Source: Propionibacteriaceae bacterium | Lineage (GTDB): Bacteria; Actinomycetota; Actinomycetes; Propionibacteriales; Propionibacteriaceae | Assembly (NCBI GenBank): GCA_030532575.1 | Contig: JAUNKV010000009.1 | Location: 38,321-102,320 of the forward strand | Direction of reading: 5' to 3' | DNA: 64,000 bases | In this document: piece after piece, positions 54,136 to 63,986 of the stretch | Numbering within the stretch: position 1 is the first letter of the stretch | How the letters are laid out: every line of letters starts with the position of its first letter | Position numbers and translations under genes: made by a program | The notes under the pieces: generated by a model | Database searches by the model: none | The model's input: the letters and a program-made list of their open reading frames with translations, nothing else | Told to the model about the DNA's origin: nothing

Positions 54136-55239
54136 ATGAAGGAATTCCGGCTGATGACGACGGTGCGGCTGGGCGCTGAAGCCCTGACCGCCCTGGACCA
54201 GTTCAAGGACCGCTCGGTGTTCCTGGTCACCGACGAGTTCCTCACCACCACCCCGGTCTACGCGCGGGTGCTGGAGCGCCTGGGGAATCGGGTCTCGGTG
54301 TTCACCGGGGTGCTGCCGAACCCTGCCACCAAGGAGATCGGGCTGGGGGTCTCCGCCTACATCAAGGCGGAGCCCCACGTGGTGGTGGCCTACGGCGGCG
54401 GCTCGGTGATGGATGCCGCGAAGGTGATGCACAAGGCCGCCCTCGACGCCGGTTTCGGGGCCCCCGCCGGGATCGTCGCGATCCCCACCACCAGCGGTTC
54501 CGGCTCCGAGGTGACCTCCTTCGCGGTGGTCACCGACGAGGAGACCCACGTCAAGATTCCCATCGTGTCCACGGACATGGTGGCGAGCCTGGCGATCCTC
54601 GACCCGCACGCCGTGATGGGAGCACCGGCCCACATCACCGCCGATTCCGGGATGGATGCACTGACCCACGCCATCGAGGCCTACGTGGCCCGCGAGGCCT
54701 GCGATTTCTCCGATGCCCTGGTGGAGAAGGCCACCGAGCTGATCTTCACCCACCTGGCGCGCTGTCACAGCCACGGCGACGACCTGGAGGCCCGCACCCA
54801 CATGCACAACGCCTCCTGCATGGCGGCGATGGCATTCGACAACGTCGGGCTGGGGATCACCCATTCCCTGGCCCATGCCCTGGGCGGGCACTTCCCCATC
54901 GCCCACGGGCGGTTGAACGCGATGCTGCTGCCCCACGTCATCGAGTTCAACGCGGAACGTTCCCGGCACGCCTTCGACCGCTACGCGCGGCTGGGTCGTC
55001 GCCTGTCCCCCTCGGCGACGGGACGGGCCGCCGTCGCAATCCTCGTCGGCAGGGTGCGTCAGCTCTCCGAGCAGCTGGGCCTGCCCACCCGGCTGGGCGA
55101 GGCGGGGGTTGCCCTGGCGGATCTGCACCGGGAGATTCCCGCCCTCGTCGAGGCAGCCCTGGCCGATGGCTGCACTCCCCCGAACCCGGTTGCGGTCACC
55201 GCCGAGGACCTGACGGGGCTGCTCCGCGCCGTCGCCTGA
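54136..55239 (+). CDS. Iron-containing alcohol dehydrogenase (EutG/PduQ-like)
   Basis: This 367-residue class III alcohol dehydrogenase reduces aldehyde to alcohol with NADH. The cofactor loop is VAYGGGSVMDAAK (about 87-99). Metal residues lie in DALTHAIEAYV and GITHSLAHALGGHFPIAHGRLN. Microcompartment forms (EutG, PduQ) recycle NADH inside the shell; the coupling with eutS-eutP supports that role. Start has GGAAGGAGCAGGG upstream. Confidence 0.88.
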   Translation: MKEFRLMTTVRLGAEALTALDQFKDRSVFLVTDEFLTTTPVYARVLERLGNRVSVFTGVLPNPATKEIGLGVSAYIKAEPHVVVAYGGGSVMDAAKVMHKAALDAGFGAPAGIVAIPTTSGSGSEVTSFAVVTDEETHVKIPIVSTDMVASLAILDPHAVMGAPAHITADSGMDALTHAIEAYVAREACDFSDALVEKATELIFTHLARCHSHGDDLEARTHMHNASCMAAMAFDNVGLGITHSLAHALGGHFPIAHGRLNAMLLPHVIEFNAERSRHAFDRYARLGRRLSPSATGRAAVAILVGRVRQLSEQLGLPTRLGEAGVALADLHREIPALVEAALADGCTPPNPVAVTAEDLTGLLRAVA

Positions 55240-55276
55240 ACTGCATCTGACCGGCTGGGATGGCAGGATCGGGGCC

Positions 55277-56086
55277 ATGATCGCTGATCTCGTGCTGAAT
55301 GACTCCTCCCTGCTGCCCGCCGTCGGTTTCGGCCTGTTCCAGGTGCCGCCCGAGATCACCGAGCAGGTGGTGAGCGACGGCTTCGCCGCCGGTTACCGCC
55401 TGCTGGACGGGGCCGAGTTCTACGCCAACGAGGTGGAGGCCGGGCGGGCGCTGGCCCGGGTGGACCGCAGTGGCCTCAGGGTGGCCTCGAAGTTCTGGGG
55501 TGAACAGAGCCAGGACCGCGACGCGGTGCTGCGTTCCTTCGACACCTCGGAGCAGGCCCTGGGTGGCCTGGACATCTACCTGATCCACTGGCCCAGGGCC
55601 AGCAGGAACCAGTACGTCGATGTGTGGCGCACCCTGATCGAGCTGCGCGAGGCCGGGCGGGTCCGCACCATCGGGGTGAGCAATTTCACCAAAGTTCATC
55701 TGAGGCGGATCATCGAGGAGACCGGCGTGGCTCCGGCGATCAATCAGGTGGAGACCCACCCGTGGCTGCCGCAGCATGAGCTGCGGGCCTTCCACGCCGA
55801 GCACGGGATCGTGACGCAGGCGTGGAGTCCGTTGGGGCGGGGGCGGCTGCTGAGCGAGCCGAGGCTGGCGGCCATCGCGGAGCGTCACGGCGTGAGCGTG
55901 GCCCAGGTGATCGTGCGCTGGCACGTCCAGCTGGGCGGGGCGGTGCTACCGCGCTCCACGAAACCGGAGCGGCTGGCCAGCAACCGGGACATCGAGGGTT
56001 TCACCCTCAGCGAGCAGGACATGGCCGAGATCGCCGCCCTGGAGAACGGGCAGCGCACCGGCTCCCATCCCGACGACCGGCAGTGA
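55277..56086 (+). CDS. Aldo/keto reductase
   Basis: This is a 269-residue NADPH-dependent reductase of the AKR superfamily, close to 2,5-diketo-gluconate/methylglyoxal reductases. The catalytic tetrad is visible: Asp44, Tyr49, Lys72 and His104. IGVSNFTKVHL and the cofactor segment LPRSTKPERLASN complete the fold. It follows the alcohol dehydrogenase by 37 bases, but a separate promoter is possible. Confidence 0.92.
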   Translation: MIADLVLNDSSLLPAVGFGLFQVPPEITEQVVSDGFAAGYRLLDGAEFYANEVEAGRALARVDRSGLRVASKFWGEQSQDRDAVLRSFDTSEQALGGLDIYLIHWPRASRNQYVDVWRTLIELREAGRVRTIGVSNFTKVHLRRIIEETGVAPAINQVETHPWLPQHELRAFHAEHGIVTQAWSPLGRGRLLSEPRLAAIAERHGVSVAQVIVRWHVQLGGAVLPRSTKPERLASNRDIEGFTLSEQDMAEIAALENGQRTGSHPDDRQ

Positions 56087-56170
56087 GGCCGTCGGGAACC
56101 GCGCGCGGTGAGGTGCCCACCCCCACGTTTCCGGCTCCCCGCATCCCGAGCCGCGAAATCCCCGCCCCAC

Positions 56171-56248
56171 CCGAGCACGAATCGCAGGTGAAAAACGCTG
56201 GCGCGTCACATACCGACGCTGAACCGTCTTTTCCCCGCGATTCCTGCC
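56171..56248 (+). repeat. 78-base direct repeat, copy 1
   Basis: It shares its first 23 bases (CCGAGCACGAATCGCAGGTG plus AAA) and its end (GCGATTCCTGCC) with copy 2 at 56418-56495, and has the same length. Each copy is itself roughly palindromic (CGAATCGC ... GCGATTC). It lies in the 447-base gene-free gap between the aldo/keto reductase and proS. Confidence 0.8.
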
Positions 56249-56254
56249 CCTCCG

Positions 56255-56400
56255 CTGGTCGAGCCGGACCGCGAGCGCCAGCGAGCAGTCCGTGTCGAGA
56301 CCTCTGGCACACGGTGCTGGAACTCAAGTTGGACAGAAACCTCACCAGGTCTCGACACGGCTTCCCTCGCTCCGCATCGGAAACCCGGCTCGACCAACGG
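56255..56400. repeat. Inverted-repeat element between the direct repeats
   Basis: CCGTGTCGAGACCT (56290-56303) pairs with 56347-56360, and TGGTCGAGCCGG (56256-56267) pairs with 56385-56396. The left arm, 56255-56303, has a near-identical inverted copy at 61108-61156. It looks like a dispersed REP- or MITE-like unit in intergenic DNA. Confidence 0.75.
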
Positions 56401-56417
56401 AGAAAACACCACCCCCT

Positions 56418-56495
56418 CCGAGCACGAATCGCAGGTGAAAGACGCTGGGACGTCGCCATGCGACGGCGAACCGTCCATCATCAGCGATTCCTGCC
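56418..56495 (+). repeat. 78-base direct repeat, copy 2
   Basis: Second copy of the repeat at 56171-56248, offset by 247 bases. The middle of the two copies differs at scattered bases, so they are not a recent duplication. It ends 39 bases before the proS stop. Confidence 0.8.
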
Positions 56496-56533
56496 AAGGA
56501 AGAAGGGGGCTGTCCACCCGTTCGCGGACCGGC

Positions 56534-58291
56534 TCAGTTGGCCAGCTGCTCCTGGACCGCGCTGATGACCTCGGCGACGGGGACGTCGCGGCGCTCACCG
56601 GTGCGACGGTTGCGAACCTCGACCACACCGTCGGCGAGCCCGCGGCCCACCACGACGATGACGGGCATACCCAGCAGCTCGGCGTCGGCGAACTTCACGC
56701 CGGGGCTGGCCTTGCGGTCGTCGAGCAGGACGTCGAGCCCGGTGTCCGAGAGCTGGCCCGCCAGGTCCTCGGCGGCGGCGAAGAGCTCCTCGCCCTTGCC
56801 GGTGACCAGCACCTGCACCTGGTAGGGGGCCAGTTCGGCGGGCCAGACCAGGCCCTTGTCGTCGCAGGTGGCCTCGGCCACGGCGGCGACGGCGCGGGAG
56901 ACACCGATGCCGTAGGAGCCCATCGTGACGGTGACGAGTTTGCCGTTGCTGTCGAGGACCTTCAGGCTCAGGGCCTCGGCGTACTTGCGGCCCAGCTGGA
57001 AGATGTGGCCCATCTCGATGCCTCGGGCCAGGGTCAGCGGGCCGGAGCCGTCGGGGGCGGGGTCGCCCTCGCGCACCTCGGCGACGTCGATCACGCCGTC
57101 AGGGGTGAAGTCACGGCCGCAGACCAGGTGCGCAACGTGCTTGTCCTGCTCGTCGGCCCCGGTGACCCAGGAGGTGCCGGTGACCACGCGCGGATCGACC
57201 AGGTAGGTGATCCCCGTCGCCGAGTCCTTGCCCAGCACGCGGGGGCCGATGTAGCCCTTGACCAGGCCGGGGTGGGCGGCGAAGTCGGCCTCCTCGAAGG
57301 GGGCGGCCTCGGCGGGGGCCAGGGCGGCCTCGAGGCGCTTCGGATCGACCTCGCGGTCGCCGGGCAGGCCGATGACCAGCGGCCAGGTCCGGCCGTCGGG
57401 TTCGGTGACCTTGAGCACCACGTTCTTCAGGGTGTCGGCTGCGCTCCAGGGGCGGTCCGCGCGGGGGTGGCGCTCGTTGAACACATCCACCAAGGTGGCG
57501 ATGGTGGGGCTGTCCGGGGTGTCGAGGACGACGGCCTCGGGCTCGCCGCTGTGGTCCAGCGGTTCAGGGGCGGGGGTGGCCACGGCCTCGACGTTGGCGG
57601 CGTATCCGCCGGGGGAACGCACGAAGGTGTCCTCACCGGCGGGCAGGATGGCCAGGAACTCCTCGGAGGCCGAACCGCCCATCGCGCCGGAGGTGGCCTG
57701 CACGATCACGTAGTCGAAGCCGAGCCGGTCGAAGATGCGGATGTAGGCCTGGCGGTGGGCGTCGTAGCTGGCCTGCAGACCGGCGTCGTCGACGTCGAAG
57801 GAGTAGGAGTCCTTCATGATGAACTCGCGGCCGCGCAGGATGCCCGCGCGGGGCCGGGCCTCGTCGCGGTACTTGGTCTGGATCTGGTAGAGGCTGAGCG
57901 GCAGGTCCTTGTAGGAGCTGTACATGTCGCCCACCATGAGGGTGAACATCTCCTCGTGGGTGGGGCCGAGCAGCATGTCGGTGCCCTTGCGGTCCTTGAG
58001 GCGGAACAGGTTGTCGCCGTAGTCGGTCCACCGGTTGGTGGCCTCGTAGGGGTCGCGGGGCAGCAGGGCGGGGAAACGCACCTCCTGGGCGCCGATGGCC
58101 TCCATCTCCTCACGGATGATGGCCTCCACCTTCTGCAGCACCTTGAGCCCCAGCGGCAGCCAGGAGTACACACCCGGGGCGACGCGGCGAACGTACCCGG
58201 CGCGCACGAGCCAGCGATGGCTGGCCACTTCGGCGTCGGCCGGGTCGTCCCGCAGGGTACGGACGAACAACTGGCTGAGACGAGCGATCAC
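56534..58291 (-). CDS. proS: Prolyl-tRNA synthetase
   Basis: This is a 585-residue class II synthetase of the bacterial type with the YbaK-like editing insertion (about 225-390). Motif 2 is [20 protein letters not shown] (about 140-159). Motif 3 is [16 protein letters not shown] (about 440). The GTG start at 58291 is consistent with [27 protein letters not shown] -10-like box on the minus strand (58324-58329) lies about 33 bases upstream. Confidence 0.96.
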   Translation of the reverse strand: MIARLSQLFVRTLRDDPADAEVASHRWLVRAGYVRRVAPGVYSWLPLGLKVLQKVEAIIREEMEAIGAQEVRFPALLPRDPYEATNRWTDYGDNLFRLKDRKGTDMLLGPTHEEMFTLMVGDMYSSYKDLPLSLYQIQTKYRDEARPRAGILRGREFIMKDSYSFDVDDAGLQASYDAHRQAYIRIFDRLGFDYVIVQATSGAMGGSASEEFLAILPAGEDTFVRSPGGYAANVEAVATPAPEPLDHSGEPEAVVLDTPDSPTIATLVDVFNERHPRADRPWSAADTLKNVVLKVTEPDGRTWPLVIGLPGDREVDPKRLEAALAPAEAAPFEEADFAAHPGLVKGYIGPRVLGKDSATGITYLVDPRVVTGTSWVTGADEQDKHVAHLVCGRDFTPDGVIDVAEVREGDPAPDGSGPLTLARGIEMGHIFQLGRKYAEALSLKVLDSNGKLVTVTMGSYGIGVSRAVAAVAEATCDDKGLVWPAELAPYQVQVLVTGKGEELFAAAEDLAGQLSDTGLDVLLDDRKASPGVKFADAELLGMPVIVVVGRGLADGVVEVRNRRTGERRDVPVAEVISAVQEQLAN

Positions 58292-58603
58292 TTCTGAGGA
58301 ACCTTCCTGACTGGGACAGGGGTATCCTACCGCCTGCCCAGCACTATTCCGTTGATCGATCTGCGGGGTGACCCTTGAATCCTCCGTAGTCAGCCTGAAA
58401 TTCCCCCTCTGATCTCCCCCCTATGGCGCGACCTCCCCCACCGTCCCCCTTTCTCAGCCTTGCCATGACCCAACCAGAAGCTGTCTCACAAGCACTGACA
58501 AACCAATAGGTTCACGCCTGGCCATCTGGCCGACAACGCCTCCTCCTCTTCCTATGGACGCAGCCACAGGGGCTCGCCTAGGCTGCTGTGGACGGAGGTG
58601 ACG
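58292..58603. other. Gene-free divergent intergenic region
   Basis: These 312 bases between proS and the lipoprotein gene contain no coding pattern I trust. A -10-like TAGGAT for proS is at 58324-58329 (minus strand). The central part has C/T-rich runs (CCCCCTCT, CTCCCCCC) and a lower GC level than the flanking housekeeping genes. No T-box or tRNA is visible. Confidence 0.5.
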
Positions 58604-59035
58604 ATGATGCGCTGCTGGCAGCCAGTGACGACCCTGATGGTCGCGATGTGCCTGTTACTGGCCGGATGCGTCAAGGAGTCGGGTTGGGAACAGGCCATGC
58701 AGGCCCTGAAGGACGACCCGATGACCTCAGCGAGTTGGGAGGGACTGGAGCTGACGAGCCATGAGGAAACGAGCAACGAGGGACACAAGCCGAAACCACC
58801 GAGCATCACTCGATGCTACAAAATGACGATTCCGCCCGAAAAGGCATTCTCCAAAGTCATCGAAACTGCCCAAAAGCACGGATGGACTGAAGAAACTGGA
58901 GTAAGAACAAAGGAGAGTGCGCTGGCAGGAAAAACCATCAACAACGCGCTGGCTTCGTTGATTCTCAGCACCAGATCAGGGGTTTGTGACCCCAGCTTCG
59001 ACCCTCAGTTCCGAATCACCATCAATTACCGATGA
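58604..59035 (+). CDS. Small lipoprotein, unknown function
   Basis: This is a 143-residue predicted lipoprotein. The signal WQPVTTLMVAMCLLLAGC has lipobox LAGC. The mature part is mixed alpha/beta with two further Cys (RCYKM, GVCDP) that may form a disulfide. I do not recognise a family. GGAGG lies five bases before ATG 58604 (GTG 58598 and ATG 58607 are alternatives). It overlaps the following hydrolase frame (ATG 59032) as ATGA. Codon and base use are A/T-richer than neighbours. Confidence 0.65.
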   Translation: MMRCWQPVTTLMVAMCLLLAGCVKESGWEQAMQALKDDPMTSASWEGLELTSHEETSNEGHKPKPPSITRCYKMTIPPEKAFSKVIETAQKHGWTEETGVRTKESALAGKTINNALASLILSTRSGVCDPSFDPQFRITINYR

Positions 59036-59046
59036 AGGGGTTTCAC

Positions 59047-61043
59047 ATGTTTGACAGATCAATCCTGCTGAGGTTGGCGGCGGTTGCCGCACTGCTGCTC
59101 GCAACAGTGTCACCAACGCCAGCTGCCGCCGACGAGGAGACTCCCTCAAGGACCCTCAGCATGGTTCTGCTGGGAGATTCCTACTCGGCCGGAAATGGCG
59201 CTGGAAACTATGACAGCGCTCCTGCCGGGGCGTATCGTAGCGCTTGGAACTGGGCGCACTGGTACAGAAAGTGGCTGGTGGAGCAAGGAGTCTCCCCGCA
59301 TCTGGTGAACCTGGCCCACTCCGGCCACACCACTGAGGAGGTAATTAAAGACCAGATTGATGCCATTCCGGAAGATGTTGACATCGTGATGATGACCATC
59401 GGCGGGAACGACATCGGCTTCGAGAAGGTCATCGAGAAGTGCTTTGCTCTGCTTTACCGTCATCCGCTGGGGTGCAAGGATGTTGTGGAGCAGGCTCGCG
59501 GCATCATCCGTGATCCCGGACCCAACGGCGTCGTCGCCCGAACGATCAAGGTGCTCGATGCCATCGAGGCCAAGGTGAAGTCGATGGGCAGGACGGATGT
59601 TCAGATCATCCTGGTCGGCTACCCGAACCTACTGCTGCCCGACAGCGACGAGAAATACATCCTCCACGAATGCCTGGAAGCGGGATGGTTCTCTTGCCTC
59701 AGGTATGCCGACTTGAGGCAGGCGCGGCCATCCTTGAAGCTGCCAAAGAGATGGCCGACGCTCAGTGGAAGGCAGTGAACAACTGGAACAGGCTGATGAA
59801 CCCGGTTCCCTGGGGCCCCGCAAAGGCGAGGTATATCGATTCCATCCCTGAGCGCTTCCATGGCCATGAGCCCCAGCCCAGCGTCTGGTACAAGCACCCT
59901 TACCGCTGGATCAACGAGTTCTTCGAAACCAGAGGACACCTGTCCACCAGAGGCAACGGCACCACCGATTCCTTCACCTCGTACGACAAGATGGAATGGT
60001 ATCACCCAAACATCATTGGACACAAGGAAATCGCCAAGGCCTTGAGCGAAGACCTCGGTATCCCGCGAGCAGCCCGCCAGGAACTGCCGCCGAACTCCCC
60101 CGATGCCGAACCAAACGCACGGGCCCGGAAGCCGATGCTGGCCTGGATTCAAGGCCCCTACGCCCACCCCATAGGCGAATTCCTCCTGTTGGACGCAACC
60201 GGCTCCTACAGCGCGGAGGGCAAGATCGTCACCTACGAGTGGGACCTGAATGGCGACAAGCAGTTCGATCGCACCACCAAGACACCGTACCTGACCCACG
60301 CCTGGGACAAGGAGTTCGTCGGTGACATCACCCTGAGGATCACCACCGACACCGGAGCCACTGCCACCGGCTCCACCGAGGCCATGATCACCAACGACGG
60401 CGACTCCACGCCATATGCGCGCGACAACTGCCCTGAGGTGAACAACCACGGCCAGACCGACGAGGACGGGGATGGCATCGGGGATGAGTGCGACCCAACC
60501 CCTGGGCATCCGACCGAGGACCGGCCAGGAGTTGGCGAAGGACCAGCCCCAACCCCTGATCCAAGCCCGTCACCGACCCCAACACCTTCACCAACCGAGA
60601 CGGCCACCGCCTCGCCAAGTGCATCCCCAACGACGAGCCCATCGCCGACACCCTCCACGACTCCCTCGCCAAGTCCGTCCCCGTCAGTCACGGCATCACC
60701 CACACCTTCGGAGTCGCCGAGTGTGTCGCCATCAGTGGAGCCGAGCGTGACGCCTTCACCCACGGCCTCGCCGTCGCCCTCGCCGACGGAGCCTTCGCCC
60801 TCCGCGACGACTGCCCCGACGGTGACCCCTCCGCCGACGCTGAGCCCTGATCCGACCAGCAGCCCAGCTCCCACGGCCCAGCCCACGACAGCCCCGCCGG
60901 TGGTGCCGTCACCGACCAGTGCGCCGGTGCCGACGACACCACAGCCAGCAATCCCGGAACTGCCACCAGTCCCGGTCCCGTCGCTGTCTGCGCCTTCTGA
61001 CCCCGGCAGGCCACGACCAGGGTTACCGAACACCGGGGCCTGA
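59047..61043 (+). pseudogene. Frameshifted secreted SGNH hydrolase with PKD, TSP3 and LPNTGA end
   Basis: Two overlapping frames make one gene. The first (to 59778) has a signal peptide, the nucleophile motif GDSYSAGNG (Ser45) and GGND. The second (open at 59670, to 61043) has the His motif EWYHPN, a PKD-like domain (DATGSYSAEGKIVTYEWDLN), a calcium-binding thrombospondin-3 repeat (DNCPEVNNHGQTDEDGDG), a ~150-residue Pro/Ser/Thr linker and LPNTGA then stop. Joining ...YADLRQ to AGAAILEAAKEM requires a -1 shift near 59720-59735, equal to one missing base. No slippery heptamer is seen. It is either a sequencing error or a real mutation. A lipase or esterase role is inferred. Confidence 0.8.
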
Positions 61044-61107
61044 CCCCAAGGGTCAGCGAGGAAGCCCTGTGCCGAGACTTGGGGACACGTCCTTGCACAC
61101 CGTCGCC

Positions 61108-61156
61108 AAGTCTCGACACAGACTGCTCACTGGCGCTCGCGGTCCGGCTCGACCAG
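61108..61156 (-). repeat. Dispersed intergenic repeat, inverted copy
   Basis: Reverse complement matches 56255-56303 with only a few differences (core GGTCGAGCCGGACCGCGAGC). GAGACTTGG (61074-61082) and CCAAGTCTC (61106-61114) form an adjoining 9-bp inverted repeat. The element fills the 150-base gap between two convergent genes and may act as a terminator-like hairpin. Confidence 0.75.
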
Positions 61157-61193
61157 CGGGCGGGGCGGGTTCAGTCCGTGATGAACAACGTCT

Positions 61194-62027
61194 TCAGTAG
61201 TGGACCGTCGCCAAGGCTCCGACCTCTTGGAACCCGAGTCTCTCATAGACCCGGATGGCTGGCAGGTTGTAGTCGTTGACGTAGAGGCTGACCACGGGGA
61301 ACTGCTGCTGGACCTGCTGCAGCATCCCTGACAGCAGGGCCGCCGAGTGGCCCTGGCCGCGCATCTCGGGGGCGAGCCAGACCCCCTGCAGCTGGGTCTG
61401 GTTGCCGAATCTGGGGCCGATGTCGGCCTTGAAGATCACTCGGCCCCGCTCCACCACGCCCCAGGCGTCGCCCAACTCCAGGCGGCTGCGGACGAAGGAG
61501 GCGTAGCCGGGGCCGTACTTGAAGGGCGAGACCCCGATCTCGTCGGTGTACATCGCCACCGAGGCCTCCAGGTAGGACTCGAAGTCGTCCATCCGAAGCG
61601 GCCTCACCCTGGGGTCCGGGGCCACCTTCGCCGCCCCGGTCAGCACCATCAGGGGTTGCCTGCGCCGCACGTTGACGACCCGGGTCCAGCCGCCCCGGAA
61701 CCGGGTGGACAGCCCCAGATAGAGCCCCAGCGCCATGATGCAGTTGCCCAGGATCGAGGCGCAGGAGCGCACCTTGCCAACGGCCTGGACGAAGTGCGGG
61801 ATCGCCTCCGGGTCGACTCCGGCCGGGAACAGGGTGCCGCCGTCGAGGCAGGCAGCCGTCAGCACGCCGTCGCGCTCGAAACCGTGCACCGTTCCCAGCG
61901 CGTAGCGGCTCATCCCGCTCTGGGCGAGCTTGGAGGCGAAGAACAGGTTCTCGACGGGACGCTCGGCCAGGAACTCCTGCAGGGCACCGACATCCTGCGG
62001 GCCAAGGGTCCTGAGCCGAGCCCCCAT
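61194..62027 (-). CDS. DUF4081 GNAT-family acetyltransferase
   Basis: This 277-residue protein has an N-terminal DUF4081 domain and a C-terminal GNAT domain. The acetyl-CoA region is VWLAPEMRGQGHSAALLSGML (about 218-238) and ends VNDYNLPAIRVYERLGFQEVG. Such genes follow ispG in many actinobacteria. ATG 62027 starts one base after the ispG stop, so they are coupled. The acceptor is unknown. Confidence 0.88.
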   Translation of the reverse strand: MGARLRTLGPQDVGALQEFLAERPVENLFFASKLAQSGMSRYALGTVHGFERDGVLTAACLDGGTLFPAGVDPEAIPHFVQAVGKVRSCASILGNCIMALGLYLGLSTRFRGGWTRVVNVRRRQPLMVLTGAAKVAPDPRVRPLRMDDFESYLEASVAMYTDEIGVSPFKYGPGYASFVRSRLELGDAWGVVERGRVIFKADIGPRFGNQTQLQGVWLAPEMRGQGHSAALLSGMLQQVQQQFPVVSLYVNDYNLPAIRVYERLGFQEVGALATVHY

Positions 62028-62028
62028 G

Positions 62029-63171
62029 TCAGGAGACCGAGACCTGGGGCTCGCCCACCTCGCCCATCTCGGCGGCGATCCGGCGGGCCTCGACCAGCAG
62101 GGTCTCCACGATCTGGTCCTCCGGCACCGTCTTGATGACCTCGCCCTTGACGAAGATCTGGCCCTTGCCGTTGCCGGAGGCCACCCCGAGGTCCGCCTCG
62201 CGGGCCTCCCCCGGGCCATTGACCACGCAGCCCATCACGGCGACCCTAAGCGGCGCGGTCATCCCCTCCAGGCCCTTGGTGACCTGCTCGGCCAGGGTGT
62301 AGACGTCCACCTGGGCGCGACCACACGACGGGCAGGAGACGATGTCCAGCTTGCGGGGCCTGAGGTTGAGCGATTCCAGAATCTTGGTGCCCACCTTGAC
62401 CTCCTCGGCGGGCGGGGCGGACAGCGAGACCCGGATGGTGTCCCCGATGCCCTGGCTGAGCAGCGCCCCGAAGGCCACCGACGACTTGATGGTGCCCTGG
62501 AAGGCGGGACCGGCCTCGGTGACGCCGAGGTGGAGGGGGTACTCGCACTTCTCGGCCAGCAGCTCGTAGGCCTGGACCATGACGATGGGGTCGTTGTGTT
62601 TCACCGAGATCTTGAAGTCATGGAAGCCCACCTCCTCGAACAAGGAGGCCTCCCACAGGGCCGACTCGACGAGGGCCTGCGGGGTGGGCGAGCCGTACTT
62701 GGCGAGCAGCCGCTTGTCCAGCGACCCGGCGTTGACGCCGATCCGCAGGCTCACCCCGGCCTCGGCGGCAGCCTTGGCGATCTCGGCCACCTTGTCGTCG
62801 AACTGCTTGATGTTTCCGGGGTTGACCCTGACCGCCGCGCACCCGGCGTCGATGGCGGCGAAGACGTACTTCGGCTGGAAGTGGATGTCGGCGATGACGG
62901 GAATCTTCGACTTCATCGCGATGATCGGCAGGGCCTCGGCGTCGTCGGCCGACGGCACGGCCACCCGCACGATGTCGCAGCCGGTGGCGGTGAGCTCCGC
63001 GATCTGCTGCAGCGTGCCGTTGATGTCGGTGGTCTTGGTGGTGGTCATCGACTGCACCGAGATGGGGGCGTCGCCTCCCACCCAGGTGGTGCCCACCTTG
63101 ATCTTGCGGGTCTTGCGGCGGGGCGCCAGGACCTTGGCAACGGGGGCAGGCATACCGAGGCTCACACTCAT
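62029..63171 (-). CDS. ispG: 4-hydroxy-3-methylbut-2-enyl diphosphate synthase
   Basis: This is a 380-residue iron-sulfur enzyme of the MEP isoprenoid pathway, converting MEcPP to HMBPP. The TIM-barrel part has [17 protein letters not shown]; cluster cysteines are in VSCPSCGR and [13 protein letters not shown] 63171 ([13 protein letters not shown]) is chosen; the open frame extends 24 unconserved residues more. The DUF4081 gene follows directly. Confidence 0.96.
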   Translation of the reverse strand: MSVSLGMPAPVAKVLAPRRKTRKIKVGTTWVGGDAPISVQSMTTTKTTDINGTLQQIAELTATGCDIVRVAVPSADDAEALPIIAMKSKIPVIADIHFQPKYVFAAIDAGCAAVRVNPGNIKQFDDKVAEIAKAAAEAGVSLRIGVNAGSLDKRLLAKYGSPTPQALVESALWEASLFEEVGFHDFKISVKHNDPIVMVQAYELLAEKCEYPLHLGVTEAGPAFQGTIKSSVAFGALLSQGIGDTIRVSLSAPPAEEVKVGTKILESLNLRPRKLDIVSCPSCGRAQVDVYTLAEQVTKGLEGMTAPLRVAVMGCVVNGPGEAREADLGVASGNGKGQIFVKGEVIKTVPEDQIVETLLVEARRIAAEMGEVGEPQVSVS

Positions 63172-63217
63172 GGCCCCAAGATTACTGTCCTTGGGGCGGT
63201 GCGGTTGAATGGCGATC

Positions 63218-63937
63218 ATGAAGGTTCTCATCCTTGGCGGCACCCGGGAGGGCCGGGAGCTGGCGACGCTGCTGCACCGGGCCGGTCACGACGTGACCAC
63301 CTCCCTGGCCGGGCGGGTCACCCGGCCCGCCGAGATCGCCGGTGCGGTGCGCATCGGCGGCTTCGGCGGCATCCCGGGGCTGACCGCCCACCTGGCTGCC
63401 GAGGGCGTCGATCTGGTGGTGGATGCCACCCACCCCTTCGCCGAACGGATCAGCGCGAACGCCGTCGCCGCGAGCCGATCCAGTGGGGTCGCGCTGCTGC
63501 GGATCGAGCGGCCGAGCTGGCGCGATCACCGCCTGGCCGCTCGCTGGCTGTGGGTCACCAATCACGACGAGGCCGCCCGGGCCGCAGCCGGGCATGACCG
63601 GGTGCTGCTGACGGTGGGGCGGCAGTCCCTGGACCACTACCGGGCGCTCCCGCACGTCCTGGCCCGGATGGTGGAGCTCCCGCCGGAGCCCCTGCCCGCC
63701 AGCTGGGAGGTGCGCCTGGACCGCGGCCCCTTCGACATCGACTCGGAGCGGGCGCTGCTGCGCGAGGCCGGGATCACGGCCCTGGTCACGAAGGACTCCG
63801 GCGGCAGGCTCACCGAGGCCAAGCTCTGGGCCGCCGCCGAGCTGGACGTGACGGTGATCGTCGTGCGCCGCGCCCCCACCCCCGAGGGCATCCCGACGGT
63901 CACCACGGCCCGGGAAGCCGTCGCCTTCCTGGGCTGA
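63218..63937 (+). CDS. cobK: Precorrin-6A/cobalt-precorrin-6A reductase
   Basis: This 239-residue enzyme performs the NADPH reduction of precorrin-6A in corrin ring synthesis. [14 protein letters not shown] at the N-terminus, [14 protein letters not shown] (about 69-82) and TKDSGG near the C-terminus are family marks. ATG 63218 (MKVLILGG) is preferred over ATG 63209. It is divergent from ispG with a short gap. Cobalamin synthesis fits both a propionibacterium and a cobalamin-dependent ethanolamine or propanediol microcompartment. Confidence 0.92.
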   Translation: MKVLILGGTREGRELATLLHRAGHDVTTSLAGRVTRPAEIAGAVRIGGFGGIPGLTAHLAAEGVDLVVDATHPFAERISANAVAASRSSGVALLRIERPSWRDHRLAARWLWVTNHDEAARAAAGHDRVLLTVGRQSLDHYRALPHVLARMVELPPEPLPASWEVRLDRGPFDIDSERALLREAGITALVTKDSGGRLTEAKLWAAAELDVTVIVVRRAPTPEGIPTVTTAREAVAFLG

Positions 63938-63986
63938 CTCCCGGCTCACCCCTCGCAAGCGCTGCAAATGTGCGGAGCGTTGCTCG

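Noticed and set aside
59700..59760. Programmed -1 frameshifting in the SGNH hydrolase gene
   Set aside because: No X-XXY-YYZ slippery heptamer or strong downstream pseudoknot is visible in the overlap.
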